Source: Thalassotalea sp. G2M2-11
GTDB taxonomy: Bacteria; Pseudomonadota; Gammaproteobacteria; Enterobacterales; Alteromonadaceae
DNA length: 64,000 nt
Reading direction: 5' to 3'
Assembly (NCBI RefSeq): GCF_017168195.1
Contig: NZ_JADNYL010000002.1
Location: 682,001 to 746,000 of the forward strand
The notes under the pieces are model-generated. The model was given only the letters and a program-made list of their open reading frames with translations. It was not told the origin of the DNA and searched no databases. Position numbers and translations under genes: made by a program. Below, piece by piece: positions 8,520 to 17,687 of the stretch. Positions within the stretch are counted from its first letter, which is position 1. Each line of letters starts with the position of its first letter.

Positions 8520-9809
8520 TCAATTATTATCTAGCAGCGAGTTTGCATTGGCACGTAGGTACTTACTCCCCCAATAAGCCCGTAGACTAAATACCAGAAT
8601 CTCTACCAATAAGACGCATATCGCGACAGAATATGCGGCAGTATAATCGAACCAATAGCAAAAACTCAGTAAAGATAATTGCAATGCGGCACCTAAAAAT
8701 ACGCTTCTGTTCGCCAAGTTGACCTTCCCTAACGCTCCCAACAAAGGATAACCTAGCATAGTAGAGGGCGTAGTAAACATTAAGGTGACTAAAAAAATGA
8801 GTAATACTGAATTAGCATTGACAAATTCTATACCGAATAAAAGTTCAATAACCTGCTCACCAATAACAGATCCTATCAATACACCTATTAGACAACATAA
8901 AACCGCCCATTTCATTACTTTAAATAAAAGGGAAAAATTTCTATTTTTAAGCATGTTAGGATAGATAGCCTGAGACAGGGGAGAGAAAAAAGCTTGCGCT
9001 CCTTTGTATAGTTGTTCAGCAGCAGAATAGTAGGCAACTTGAACACTCGTTCCCCAAAGCCCTAAGAAAACTGTCCCCGCCGCTGTATATGTACTAACCG
9101 CGGCGCGAGACCAAAAAAACTCCATTGAGGTCTTAAAGGTTTCCAATACGCTTTGCCAACCTGGCCAAGTTGGGCGATATCCCAATTTGTAAATTAGAGT
9201 CAACCCTAACAATGCTGCAACACAATAAGTGACACCATTAAATAGTGCTACGTATACGTAATCTTCTTTAGTTGACACAAAAAACACGACCAGTAACAAA
9301 AAACTCAAGCGTGAAAGTAATGAGAATAAAGTTATATATCCCATTTTTTCAATACCATGAAAGAACCAGACTGGCTGCAAGGTTGTGCCAGCTAGAATTA
9401 AAATACTTAGTAGTAATAGTTCCCGATGTTCAGCATATTGCTGAGTATTCAATGCATATAGGAATATTGCAGCGGACACGAGCATGAACAGTAAGATCCT
9501 GCAGCAATAGATAGCGCCGACAACCTTGTTAATCTTTACTACATCGCCTCTGATTTTACTTAAGGCTACTGGGGCGTATAAAGAGAATCCATAATCAGTA
9601 ATAACAAAGCCTAATTGCGCTATCCCTAAGCCAAAAGCGACTAGTCCATAGTATTGAGCACCAAGTACATGGGTGAGGTATGGCAACATGATAAACGGCA
9701 GCACCATATTAGCGATTTGAATAACAAACAAAGCGCCGGCGTTTTTAAATACCCGTTTCTGCTCTTGCTTATCGTCATTTGCTGGCATGTTGCTTAATCT
9801 ATCACTCAT
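8520..9809 (-). CDS. wzx: Oligosaccharide flippase (Wzx/RfbX family)
   Basis: Multi-pass inner-membrane protein that moves undecaprenyl-linked repeat units to the periplasmic side. Seen: about 12 hydrophobic segments over 429 residues, the family-typical start with a cytoplasmic head and then NAGALFVIQIANMVLPFIML, and PYLTHVLGAQYYGLVAFG near residue 45. It starts at ATG 9809, 32 bases after the GT4 gene in the same direction. A second flippase is coded at 18855, so either the locus makes two polymers or one copy came with a later import. Confidence 0.9.
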   Translation of the reverse strand: MSDRLSNMPANDDKQEQKRVFKNAGALFVIQIANMVLPFIMLPYLTHVLGAQYYGLVAFGLGIAQLGFVITDYGFSLYAPVALSKIRGDVVKINKVVGAIYCCRILLFMLVSAAIFLYALNTQQYAEHRELLLLSILILAGTTLQPVWFFHGIEKMGYITLFSLLSRLSFLLLVVFFVSTKEDYVYVALFNGVTYCVAALLGLTLIYKLGYRPTWPGWQSVLETFKTSMEFFWSRAAVSTYTAAGTVFLGLWGTSVQVAYYSAAEQLYKGAQAFFSPLSQAIYPNMLKNRNFSLLFKVMKWAVLCCLIGVLIGSVIGEQVIELLFGIEFVNANSVLLIFLVTLMFTTPSTMLGYPLLGALGKVNLANRSVFLGAALQLSLLSFCYWFDYTAAYSVAICVLLVEILVFSLRAYWGSKYLRANANSLLDNN

Positions 9810-9841
9810 GGTAATTCATTTAATTCGACTAAACCTTTCAC

Positions 9842-10939
9842 CTATAGAAGGCTCAGATAGTTTTTTGCAGACTGGCGTGTATGAAATTCACTTAAATCAA
9901 CAAGCGGACAGAAAGGCGAATCTAGTTGTAATTGCATGGCATTTGCTAGCGCATCCGTATCAGGAAACGCTACAAGAGCGGGTGAATCATCACCGAGTAA
10001 CATTCTTGGCCCTGTTGGGCAATCAAATGACACTACAGGCCGTCCTAAAGCTATTGCTTCAGGTAATACAATAGAAAGTCCTTCCCACCTTGAAGACAAT
10101 ACAAACAGTGAGCTTTGGCGCATAAAATACCAAGGGTTATCCGTGTATCCCAAGAAATGTACGCGATCTTGGACTCCTAAGGTACGGCATAGATTTTCCA
10201 AAGATTCTCGATCTTCACCTTCGCCAATAAGCACCAGATCTGCATCAGGTATTGTCGAGGCTATTTTCTCAAATGCAGTTATGAGTAAGTCGAACCCTTT
10301 TTGCTCAGCAAGTCTGCCAGCCCCTAATATAACTCTTTTATTTGCCGGCCAGCCATTGAGTTTATTTGGCGTACGCTCGCTAAAGGTAAAAATATCAGGG
10401 TCGATAATCGGGTTTTTTATTGCTTTTACATTATGTTGTTTCGATTTTGGAACTGTCACTTTTAATTGTGCGGCTATTTCATCGGTTACGCCAATAAAAG
10501 CTTTGGCCTTGTAATATAAATATTTGTATAGTTTTTTCGTATACCAACGTACGTCACCTTTGGATTGACCGGGCTCCAGTGGCACATGTCTTGTCACAAA
10601 CCAAGAGTATGATGGCTTTTTGAATAGCTGTGCCAAATAAGTGAGAATATTTCCTTGCTCTTTACCCGAGATAATTAAATCAACGTGGTTTTGCTGAAGA
10701 TATCGCCTTAGCTTTATTACAGACTTAATAAATTGAAAACGGCCAGTCGTTGCACAACATACATGATGAACCTTAATAGCTCCAGAAAGCTGCTGCGCTA
10801 CAGGCACATTTTCAAACGTAATTATAGTGCAATTGCTTCCATTTTCTTGCATTCCTTTTGCAAGTTGTACTGCATATCGTTCCACTCCACCTTGACCAAG
10901 GTTGGGTATTACTATAGCGACGTTCTTGTTTTCAATCAT
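9842..10939 (-). CDS. Glycosyltransferase family 4
   Basis: Retaining GT-B sugar transferase. Seen: N-terminal VAIVIPNLGQGGVERYAVQL (glycine-rich loop), the central ILGAGRLAEQKGFDLLITAF near residue 205, and SSRWEGLSIVLPEAIALG near residue 285 with the EX7E motif that binds the donor. The 365 residues are normal. It lies upstream of wzx in the same short minus-strand unit. Substrates cannot be assigned from sequence alone. Confidence 0.93.
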   Translation of the reverse strand: MIENKNVAIVIPNLGQGGVERYAVQLAKGMQENGSNCTIITFENVPVAQQLSGAIKVHHVCCATTGRFQFIKSVIKLRRYLQQNHVDLIISGKEQGNILTYLAQLFKKPSYSWFVTRHVPLEPGQSKGDVRWYTKKLYKYLYYKAKAFIGVTDEIAAQLKVTVPKSKQHNVKAIKNPIIDPDIFTFSERTPNKLNGWPANKRVILGAGRLAEQKGFDLLITAFEKIASTIPDADLVLIGEGEDRESLENLCRTLGVQDRVHFLGYTDNPWYFMRQSSLFVLSSRWEGLSIVLPEAIALGRPVVSFDCPTGPRMLLGDDSPALVAFPDTDALANAMQLQLDSPFCPLVDLSEFHTRQSAKNYLSLL

Positions 10940-10995
10940 CTAATGTCTCATTCGTTTCATACAAATTTAAGTTATTATTCTATTATTAATACCAA

Positions 10996-12198
10996 CTAAT
11001 GCCTGAAATGCGCCACAATCCGCTTACTTGAATCATGATCTTTATAATCAAAGCATAGATCTTTAATACGTTGTCTGGCTTCGTTTGAACTTGTGGTATT
11101 TTCAGGGTTCAAGAGAAATTCTTCTACCTGCTCCATCGTTGTCACTACTGGTCCATACACTACTTCGTCAAAGGGCATATAAAACTCCCTGCTTTTAGCC
11201 AAATAGTCATCTAAATCGTGAGCGAAATAACAAATCGGCCTATCCAACAAAGCATAATCAAACATGATTGACGAATAATCTGTTATTAACCCATGAGTAT
11301 GAGGAAGTATGCAATAAACATCTTGACCTGAATCGAGCAATTCAATATTGCTACATTGCTGAACACTTTCAACTAAAGACAATGGCGTTAACGGGTGAAG
11401 TTTTAGAATTAAAATAGTATTTCTTTTCGCTAATTTTTTATCCAACCCAATAAAGTCCCAATTTTGCTCTTTTATAAAGTTCGGAGCATGGTCACGCCAT
11501 GTTGGCATAAAAATAAATGCTTTATCGTATGTTTTAATTTTTTTAATGAATTCTTGCTCATGGATAGATGACCAACGGTTAAGCCATTTTGAGCTATAGT
11601 TTTCATCCCAGAACAAAGGTTCTAACCTAGGATAACCTATATTTAAACATTGCTCTGCAGGAACGCGCAGTGCGCTACTAAAGGACATATTGCTTATATA
11701 TTCAGAGGTAGAAACTAAGTTTTTATAAATCTCATCATCCGGAGTATATAAAAATATTTTTCGGATAATAAATGATAATTTTTTATAGCGGTTAGCGAAG
11801 GAATCAACATCAAAGTGGATTTTTTTTAGTGGAACCCCATGCCAGAGATTTACCAACCACGCTCCTCCAGAGGCAACATAGTTTACATCAGATGAACATA
11901 CATTAAAAAACCAATATTTACTTCGAAATGCTAGCCATATCCCTGGTAAACTCCAACGATAATGAGCTTCTGCTCCTTTTGAACGAATGTAACGACTATC
12001 TTCACGGCTTCCAGCTATCCATATTGCCCGAATATCTGGCGCATGCTCGACTGTATGACAATATAAATATTTTGAGTTTCCCTCAAAACCATAGGCAGAA
12101 CCAAAAACCCAAATCTTGCTATTTCTAGGAAAAAATTTACTCAACAGATAAAGCAAACAAAATAGAGGAAGAAGCAGAGTCGTTATTAGTTTCTTCAT
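10996..12198 (-). CDS. CDP-glycerol:poly(glycerophosphate)-type glycerophosphotransferase
   Basis: Member of the TagF/TagB family that moves glycerol phosphate (or a related polyol phosphate) from a CDP-polyol. Seen: an N-terminal hydrophobic anchor (KKLITTLLLPLFCLLYLL), VNLWHGVPLKKIHFD near residue 127 (the conserved HG), FMPTWRD near residue 230, ILKLHPL near residue 265, and LITDYSSIMFDYALLDRPI near residue 300, the family signature. TagD at 16025 would supply CDP-glycerol. I prefer ATG 12198 over TTG 12234 because the hydrophobic anchor begins there; no clear ribosome-binding site decides. Attached to a Gram-negative polysaccharide this would add glycerol phosphate. Confidence 0.87.
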   Translation of the reverse strand: MKKLITTLLLPLFCLLYLLSKFFPRNSKIWVFGSAYGFEGNSKYLYCHTVEHAPDIRAIWIAGSREDSRYIRSKGAEAHYRWSLPGIWLAFRSKYWFFNVCSSDVNYVASGGAWLVNLWHGVPLKKIHFDVDSFANRYKKLSFIIRKIFLYTPDDEIYKNLVSTSEYISNMSFSSALRVPAEQCLNIGYPRLEPLFWDENYSSKWLNRWSSIHEQEFIKKIKTYDKAFIFMPTWRDHAPNFIKEQNWDFIGLDKKLAKRNTILILKLHPLTPLSLVESVQQCSNIELLDSGQDVYCILPHTHGLITDYSSIMFDYALLDRPICYFAHDLDDYLAKSREFYMPFDEVVYGPVVTTMEQVEEFLLNPENTTSSNEARQRIKDLCFDYKDHDSSKRIVAHFRH

Positions 12199-12722
12199 CA
12201 GATTAAAACGTGTATTTTTCAAACAATTCACCAAAGTTCAGTATATAACTACAAAATTTAATTATGAAATAGCCGCCACCATTTGGGGCGCGATGTTAAC
12301 AAAAAATGAAATTTATTGATACTGGCTTTTGTCACCGTAGAAAAGTATAAACAGTACTTCTATAGAGTGAATATTGAAAGCCTATACGCTTTATTTATCA
12401 GTGATTTTAAGGCCAAATGATGGATTAAATATGACAGGAATTAAGATAGACCACCTTATAACGTAAAAAGCCAAATTCAAAACCCTTTACTATTTTTTAA
12501 TTGTTCAAAGACAACAACAGTAAAATAAATTAATTAACTTTGTGATTTTAAGCTGTTCAATATAAAATGCTTGCCAAAATCGATTTTTGTTGGTTTTTGT
12601 TCTTTTTATAATCAGGTTATACACATTGATAAAACACACAAATTTAAATCGAAATAACTACATTTTTCTCTAAATGAATATAAAACATTGGCGACTTTTA
12701 TTGTTGTTAAGGTATTTTTCTT
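12199..12722. other. Long AT-rich intergenic region between divergent units
   Basis: About 520 bases with no convincing coding sequence on either strand. It separates the minus-strand glycerophosphotransferase from the plus-strand wzy unit, so it should hold both promoters. A TATAAT hexamer at 12607-12612 is a possible -10 for wzy but has only a poor -35 about 17 bases before it. No JUMPstart/ops element was seen. Confidence 0.4.
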
Positions 12723-14027
12723 TTGAAAGTAAATAACTTATCAGTACATTATATTTTTTGGACTTTCCTCTTACTATTTCCTGCCCTTTCGTGGTTGCCA
12801 GGAGGAGTTGGTACTGCGCAAAAATTGCTTCACATTAGCGTTTTTCTATTTGTTATTACCTTAGTGCTAATAAAAAAACCCGCTAGGCCTGATGCTAAAA
12901 TGGTGTATTTTCTTCTAGGCTATGTATTAGTTACGGTATCGTATTATATTTTTACAACCTTAGTTTTCACCACAAATTTGAGTTGGATGGATGTAACAGA
13001 TTTCACTCGCCCTATCGTTTATTTAGTCTATTTATCCATTCCCCTTTTATACCCTCTATCAGGTGAACAACTAAAAGCATTAATGAAATTTTTTGTTGTC
13101 GCTTGTGTAATACAAATAGTGTTTTCAGCTTTTGTATACTTTCCAGCATTGTGGGGCATTGCTGATATATATAAAGGTCGCATGAGTGATGACGTCGTTG
13201 TTTTCCACTTTTTTAGGTGGTCTGGTACTTATGGTTATCCATCAGATTTTGCATTCTATCTATCATTTTTTATATATTATCAATACTTTAAATTAGTTGA
13301 TGCTAAAAATGAATTTCAGTTCAAAGATTGGCTTTTTGTTGGGGTTGTTTTTCTTGCCTTAATTTTAACGCTATCTAGAGGGGGAATTGGTACAATTATT
13401 ATAATGCTTGGCCTAAGCTATTTGTTCGGTAGAGGTAAAAAAAGTAAGGCGGTTAATGCAACGCTAATGTTAATCATTGTGGTATCTATTACTCTCGCTA
13501 CGAGTATCTCCTTAACATTTGAAAAATCGAATATGCTAAAGCTTGATTATATCGAGAGTATGTTTGGTGGCGAAGAAAAAGACTCATCAACCAATCACCG
13601 TGTCGTTGAAATGGAACTTGCTGTAGAATACTTTGATAAATGCTTCCCTTTTGGCTGTGGCTCAAATCGAATAGAGCTTAAAAAGCGTATTAGTGTTATT
13701 GAAAGCCTTTATGGATATCAATTAGCGAAATGGGGCGCTATTGGCTTAATATTATATTTTGTATTGCTCTTTTGGATGGTTAACATTTTATACGCGTCAG
13801 CAAAAACTCATAAAAAAGGGAGCTTTGAATCCATTTTTTCTTATGCTACTTTACTTTTGGTTTTGTCTATCCCTGTCGCTTTTGGTTTTTCTTCAGCGAT
13901 GAGTGACAGGTTTAAAACACTCCCATTACACTATCTCTTTATTGGCTATGTGATCAACTTGCATGCAATAAAGAAAAGACAACAGAAGATTAAGGTTGAA
14001 AGACTTGAAGTTAAGGACGTGAATTGA
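12723..14027 (+). CDS. wzy: O-antigen polymerase/ligase-like membrane protein (Wzy type)
   Basis: A 434-residue protein with about ten to eleven membrane segments, which joins repeat units on undecaprenyl diphosphate in the periplasm. Seen: ALILTLSRGGIGTIIIMLG near residue 210, with the conserved LSRGG before a periplasmic loop, and a second large loop near residues 270-320 containing NHRVVEMELAVEY and FPFGCGSNR. The LSRGG and GCGSN pattern is typical of the Wzy/WaaL superfamily. The start is TTG, with AAGG 10 bases before it. Sequence alone does not separate polymerase from ligase; the cluster context favours polymerase. Confidence 0.85.
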   Translation: MKVNNLSVHYIFWTFLLLFPALSWLPGGVGTAQKLLHISVFLFVITLVLIKKPARPDAKMVYFLLGYVLVTVSYYIFTTLVFTTNLSWMDVTDFTRPIVYLVYLSIPLLYPLSGEQLKALMKFFVVACVIQIVFSAFVYFPALWGIADIYKGRMSDDVVVFHFFRWSGTYGYPSDFAFYLSFFIYYQYFKLVDAKNEFQFKDWLFVGVVFLALILTLSRGGIGTIIIMLGLSYLFGRGKKSKAVNATLMLIIVVSITLATSISLTFEKSNMLKLDYIESMFGGEEKDSSTNHRVVEMELAVEYFDKCFPFGCGSNRIELKKRISVIESLYGYQLAKWGAIGLILYFVLLFWMVNILYASAKTHKKGSFESIFSYATLLLVLSIPVAFGFSSAMSDRFKTLPLHYLFIGYVINLHAIKKRQQKIKVERLEVKDVN

Positions 14028-14776
14028 GACAAAATATTATGAAGAAGTTGGATGATAAAATATCTATTTGTTTAGATTTTCCTTTAATATTGTCTTCTGT
14101 TAAGGGCGAAAAGCAAACATTAGTATCTTTTGTTAATCCATTTTCATATAACGTATTAATAAAGTCACCAGAACTTATTGATGGTATAGATTATTTTTAT
14201 TCTGACGGTAGTCTACTGCAAAGACTTCACAATATTTTCCATCCAAAATCAAAGGTTGCTAGACTTAGTTTTGATTACTCTTCCATTGCTGGCGAAGTAT
14301 TTGAGTATGCTCAAAATAATTCGCTTAAAATAGCATTGGTTGGTGGTACATCTGCCGAGATACTTAAAGCTAAAGAAAATATTGAATATTGCTTTCCCTC
14401 TTTGGATATTACTTATGCTCGCTCTGGATATTTTGATGATCAACAAAATAAGAATGAAGCATTTAAGTGCATTGAAAAGTCAGGTGCAGATATTTTAATT
14501 GTAGGAATGGGGACCCCTATTCAAGATCAATTTATTATAGAAGCTAAAGTTAGCTGTCCAAACGTTAAGTTAATGTTTACTTGCGGAGGGTTTTTAACTC
14601 AAACTTCAATTAAAACAGATTATTATCACCCTCTCATTAAAAAATTTGGATTGAGGTGGTTACAAAGAATGGTAATGCATAAGCATGTTCGCCAGCGCGT
14701 AATTAAAGATTACCCTAAATTTTTAATTTCCTACTTATATGAACATATTGCGATGCTAACATCTCGTAAAAGTTAA
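14024..14776 (+). CDS. WecG/TagA/CpsF family glycosyltransferase (GT26)
   Basis: Transfers a (often ManNAc-type or uronic) sugar to an undecaprenyl-diphosphate-linked sugar, as TagA and WecG do. Seen: LVSFVNPFSYNVLI near residue 32, FYSDGSLLQRL near residue 58, IALVGGTSAEILKAKENI near residue 102, ILIVGMGTPIQDQFI near residue 157 (the family GxGTPxQ motif) and LMFTCGGFLTQTS near residue 186. The TTG start at 14024 has AAGGA 6 bases before it, better placed than for the ATG at 14039, and overlaps wzy by 4 bases. It forms a two-gene unit with wzy. TagA kinship fits the teichoic-like genes nearby. Confidence 0.88.
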   Translation: MRQNIMKKLDDKISICLDFPLILSSVKGEKQTLVSFVNPFSYNVLIKSPELIDGIDYFYSDGSLLQRLHNIFHPKSKVARLSFDYSSIAGEVFEYAQNNSLKIALVGGTSAEILKAKENIEYCFPSLDITYARSGYFDDQQNKNEAFKCIEKSGADILIVGMGTPIQDQFIIEAKVSCPNVKLMFTCGGFLTQTSIKTDYYHPLIKKFGLRWLQRMVMHKHVRQRVIKDYPKFLISYLYEHIAMLTSRKS

Positions 14777-14936
14777 CAGATAGAAGATATTCTAAATTAG
14801 ATACAACTCACATTTAAGCTCTGTCAAAATCTGTTGTATTTAATCAAATTGGTGTAAAAATATCCTTGTGTTTTTTACACCTAAGAATTCACTAATAAAT
14901 GGCGTAAATTAAGTGATAAAACAAGAAGAAAATATA

Positions 14937-15842
14937 ATGCAAGATGAAGAAGTAAATTTCAGTGAGTTATGGCGAACCCTCTGGGCAAGAAAAATAACGA
15001 TTATTAGCGTGACTCTGGTATTTTCAGTCGCAGCTATATTTTTTGCATTATCAAAACCTAATATATATAAAGCTTCAGTTATTCTAACTCCTGTTTCAAA
15101 TGAAGGAAGTGTCGGGGGATTAGCTGCATTAGCGGGCCAGTTTGGTGGTTTAGCTAGTATGGCTGGAATCAACCTAGGCTCAGGCGGTAGTGATAAAACA
15201 AACTTGGCATTAGAAATCATTAAATCACGTTCTTTTTTAGAGAATTTCATTGCAAAGCATAATTTATTAGTACCTATTATGGCTGCTACCCATTGGGATG
15301 AAGCTACTGATAAGCTAATATTAGATGATGATATCTATGATCAAGCGAATAAAAAGTGGATAAGAGATGTTAAAGCGCCCAAAACCCCTAAACCATCCCT
15401 ATGGGAAGCATACAAAGAATTCTCTGACCTTCTATATATAGATTATGATAAAAAAGCGGCAACTATAATAATAGATATTGAATATTACTCCCCTAAAATA
15501 GCTCGACAATGGCTTGAATGGTTAATAGCTGATTTGAACGCATTTATGAGTAAGCAAGATTTTGAAGAAGCCAAAGCGTCAATTGATTATTTAAACAATG
15601 AATTAAGTGGAATAAAAGTCAAAGCGATGGAAAGCGTCTTCTATCAATTGATTGAAGAGCAAACAAAGAACATGATGCTAATTAGTGTTAAGCCTGAATA
15701 TGTTTTAAAAACTATTGATCCACCTCAAGTACCAGAGGAGAGAGAGAAACCTAATCGCGCTCTTATTGTAATTTTAGGTACTATACTTGGAGGAATGCTA
15801 TCGATAATTATTGTATTACTTCAAAGACGTAACAATGAATAG
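14937..15842 (+). CDS. wzz: Polysaccharide chain-length determinant (Wzz family)
   Basis: Inner-membrane co-polymerase that sets polymer length with Wzy. Seen: a short cytoplasmic head (VNFSELWRTLWARK), first membrane segment near residues 20-38, a large periplasmic domain, a proline-rich PPQVPEEREKPNRA stretch, and a second membrane segment near residues 275-295. There is no C-terminal kinase domain, so it is the O-antigen type (PCP-1) rather than Wzc. ATG 14937 is preferred to GTG 14913 because AGAAG lies just before it and the protein then starts like other Wzz. It has a Gly-rich insert (GGLAALAGQFGGLASMAG) near residue 60, seen in several marine Wzz. Confidence 0.92.
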   Translation: MQDEEVNFSELWRTLWARKITIISVTLVFSVAAIFFALSKPNIYKASVILTPVSNEGSVGGLAALAGQFGGLASMAGINLGSGGSDKTNLALEIIKSRSFLENFIAKHNLLVPIMAATHWDEATDKLILDDDIYDQANKKWIRDVKAPKTPKPSLWEAYKEFSDLLYIDYDKKAATIIIDIEYYSPKIARQWLEWLIADLNAFMSKQDFEEAKASIDYLNNELSGIKVKAMESVFYQLIEEQTKNMMLISVKPEYVLKTIDPPQVPEEREKPNRALIVILGTILGGMLSIIIVLLQRRNNE

Positions 15843-15940
15843 AACCAATTTCTTAGAAATACAGTCAACCTGACTTGTACTCTATTTCTATATTAAGTGC
15901 TTCCTTCTATCAATGTATCACAATAACTAAAAAGAAAATG

Positions 15941-15974
15941 ACAGGGCTAGACGATGAATATCGTTCATCCCTGT
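15941..15974. repeat. Imperfect inverted repeat between wzz and tagD
   Basis: Outer arms ACAGG and CCTGT (15941-15945, 15970-15974) enclose inner arms GATGAA and TTCATC (15953-15958, 15964-15969). There is no T run on either side, so it is not a standard terminator, though it lies between two convergent genes. It may be a small repeated palindrome or an IS end; no second copy was found in the window. Confidence 0.4.
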
Positions 15975-16024
15975 TAGCAACTGGATTTAAAATGCGCTAG
16001 CCGTGACCTGAATAGTTTTCCTAA

Positions 16025-16417
16025 CTATCTTTCTTTAACAATTTCAATTAATTCGGTGGTACTAATCGAGGGAGTTCGTGGTAAATAAACAACTTTACAA
16101 ATATCTGAAAATTCGTCAAATTTCCCTTGCCAGTCATCTCCCATTACCAAAAAATCGGCTTTATGATCAATAATATACTGTCGTTTGAGCTCTAATGATT
16201 CTTCATAAAACACATGATCAACACAAGCAAGAGCATCAACAATTTCTGCTCTACTATTCTGAGGACATACAGGGTAGCGTTGTTTTTTTGAAAAATTTAG
16301 TGCATCTGTTGATACACCTACAATTAAATAGTCACCATATTCAGCCGCTCTTTTTAAAATATTTAAATGACCAACATGGAAAATATCAAACGTACCAAAA
16401 GTTATGACTCGAGTCAT
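16025..16417 (-). CDS. tagD: Glycerol-3-phosphate cytidylyltransferase
   Basis: Makes CDP-glycerol from CTP and glycerol-3-phosphate in the cytoplasm. Seen: VITFGTFDIFHVGHLNILKR at the start (the HxGH nucleotide-binding motif), EYGDYLIVGVSTD near residue 26, RAEIVDALACVDHV near residue 56, and RTPSISTTELI near the end (the ISTT motif of cytidylyltransferases). At 130 residues it matches Bacillus TagD. It stands alone, convergent with wzz, but its product is the donor for the glycerophosphotransferase at 10996. It could act on a related polyol phosphate. Confidence 0.93.
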   Translation of the reverse strand: MTRVITFGTFDIFHVGHLNILKRAAEYGDYLIVGVSTDALNFSKKQRYPVCPQNSRAEIVDALACVDHVFYEESLELKRQYIIDHKADFLVMGDDWQGKFDEFSDICKVVYLPRTPSISTTELIEIVKER

Positions 16418-16528
16418 TCAGACAACTTAATCTACTATGAAAAATTTCGCGTATTCTACAGCAGATACCTATAAGACGCTAGCGCTCAAAATCAGCTTTC
16501 TACCGTAAAAAATTATCTTTAAATACAC

Positions 16529-16837
16529 TCAAGACACTCTGGTTTCAGTTTTCTTCTTTATTGTCTCAGGCTGGCTAATATGCTCTGCAATCACCGACCA
16601 CATTTACTCGGCTTTTTCTTTATAAGTTTGGCTACTCGAGAGCAATTGCAGTTTTGTCTTAGCTAATGATAAAAGGGTCGACTCAATTAAAGAGGATAAT
16701 TGTGCAGAAGTTAAGTCGGCACTTAATAACATATCCGTTTGCTGGTACTCATCAAATAACTGTTCATATTTATGACTCCAACTCGTTCCTATACATGGAG
16801 CTATAGTAGGGCGACAGCTTAAATATTGAGCGCCAAA
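16529..16837 (-). pseudogene. C-terminal remnant of a probable polysaccharide pyruvyl transferase
   Basis: The minus strand from 16837 reads FGAQYLSCRPTIAPCIGTSW then SHKYEQLFDEY, and goes on for 80 codons to an in-frame TAA after KEKAE. It then continues in the same frame with MWSVIAEHIS to TGA at 16529. The SHKYEQLF motif near the C-terminus recalls polysaccharide pyruvyl transferases (PF04230). A TAA lies just upstream and no start or N-terminal domain remains, so this is a dead fragment. The family name is a memory-based call. It suggests the polymer once carried pyruvate ketals or that this piece came from another cluster. Confidence 0.55.
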
Positions 16838-16935
16838 ATATACTTAATATGGATTACAGTATTCAATTACACACCAAAATTTTAAAAGTTCTACCTAAGT
16901 AAACAAAATGCAACTACAAAAAAGTAAACATATTG

Positions 16936-17625
16936 TTAAATTTGATACCCCAAAAGAAGAAAGTCTTTGTGATATATTTCTTTAACTTTTCTTACTGACT
17001 GAGCACTAACACTTACTTTTTTCTTTACTTTTTGACTGCTATTTTCCCAAGGCAAATTTTCTGGAAAAATATACTTCTTAGAAAACTTCTGCCAATCCTG
17101 CTGCAAACTTTCATACTTTAATAATTCATCTACTTTGCAATTAAACTCTCGATCAAAGACAAACAAATATTGAGGATAAAATAAGGGCTGTTCCATGATG
17201 AAATCAGATGAAAACACGTTAACGACAAAACTATCAAAATCACTAGAGCGCTCTTCGATATACTCTTTTAATTTCAAATCTGAAGAAGATTGGTTACCTC
17301 CTTGAATGCTATAGTTATATGCAGACTTTAAGCGAGACAAAGGCTCTCTAACTATCGCAAACTTTACATATCTCTCAAAAAAGTAGTCATTAGACTCATA
17401 AAAATCATACCATTTTGCATGTTTTCTCCCGTTATTATCCCCAAACAGTGCTAAGACACTACTACCAGCATTTTTAGGTATGTGAACAAAAATACATTTA
17501 TGTTTATGCATAAATGGTTTGAAAGGATAATAAGATAACGGAATTCGCTTGAAAATCTTTTTCTTGAGGTTACCTAACATTCTCTTTAAATTAATATTTC
17601 TGTGAATTTTTATTAATGATATCAT
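16936..17625 (-). CDS. Sulfotransferase family 2-like protein
   Basis: Likely moves sulfate from PAPS to a sugar. Seen: CIFVHIPKNAGSSVLALFG near residue 46 (the 5'-phosphosulfate loop, PKNAGSS) and VKFAIVREPLSRLKSAYNY near residue 90 (the 3'-phosphate-binding motif with Arg and Ser). The 229 residues fit the carbohydrate sulfotransferase group PF03567. The gene is divergent from the GT4 at 17688 and is much like the second sulfotransferase at 20159 in layout, though not a close copy. Sulfated surface polysaccharides are known in marine bacteria but rarely as part of O-antigen. Start ATG 17625. Confidence 0.82.
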   Translation of the reverse strand: MISLIKIHRNINLKRMLGNLKKKIFKRIPLSYYPFKPFMHKHKCIFVHIPKNAGSSVLALFGDNNGRKHAKWYDFYESNDYFFERYVKFAIVREPLSRLKSAYNYSIQGGNQSSSDLKLKEYIEERSSDFDSFVVNVFSSDFIMEQPLFYPQYLFVFDREFNCKVDELLKYESLQQDWQKFSKKYIFPENLPWENSSQKVKKKVSVSAQSVRKVKEIYHKDFLLLGYQI

Positions 17626-17687
17626 TTACCATCAATAACAAGCCAACAAAATAATTAGTTGGCTGGCTGTTTTAATGTGAAATTGAA

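Noticed and set aside
15183-15194. GGCGGTAGTGAT resembles the ops element bound by RfaH (core GGCGGTAG).
   Set aside because: It is inside wzz and codes part of a Gly/Ser-rich segment; ops sites lie in leader regions upstream of the first gene.
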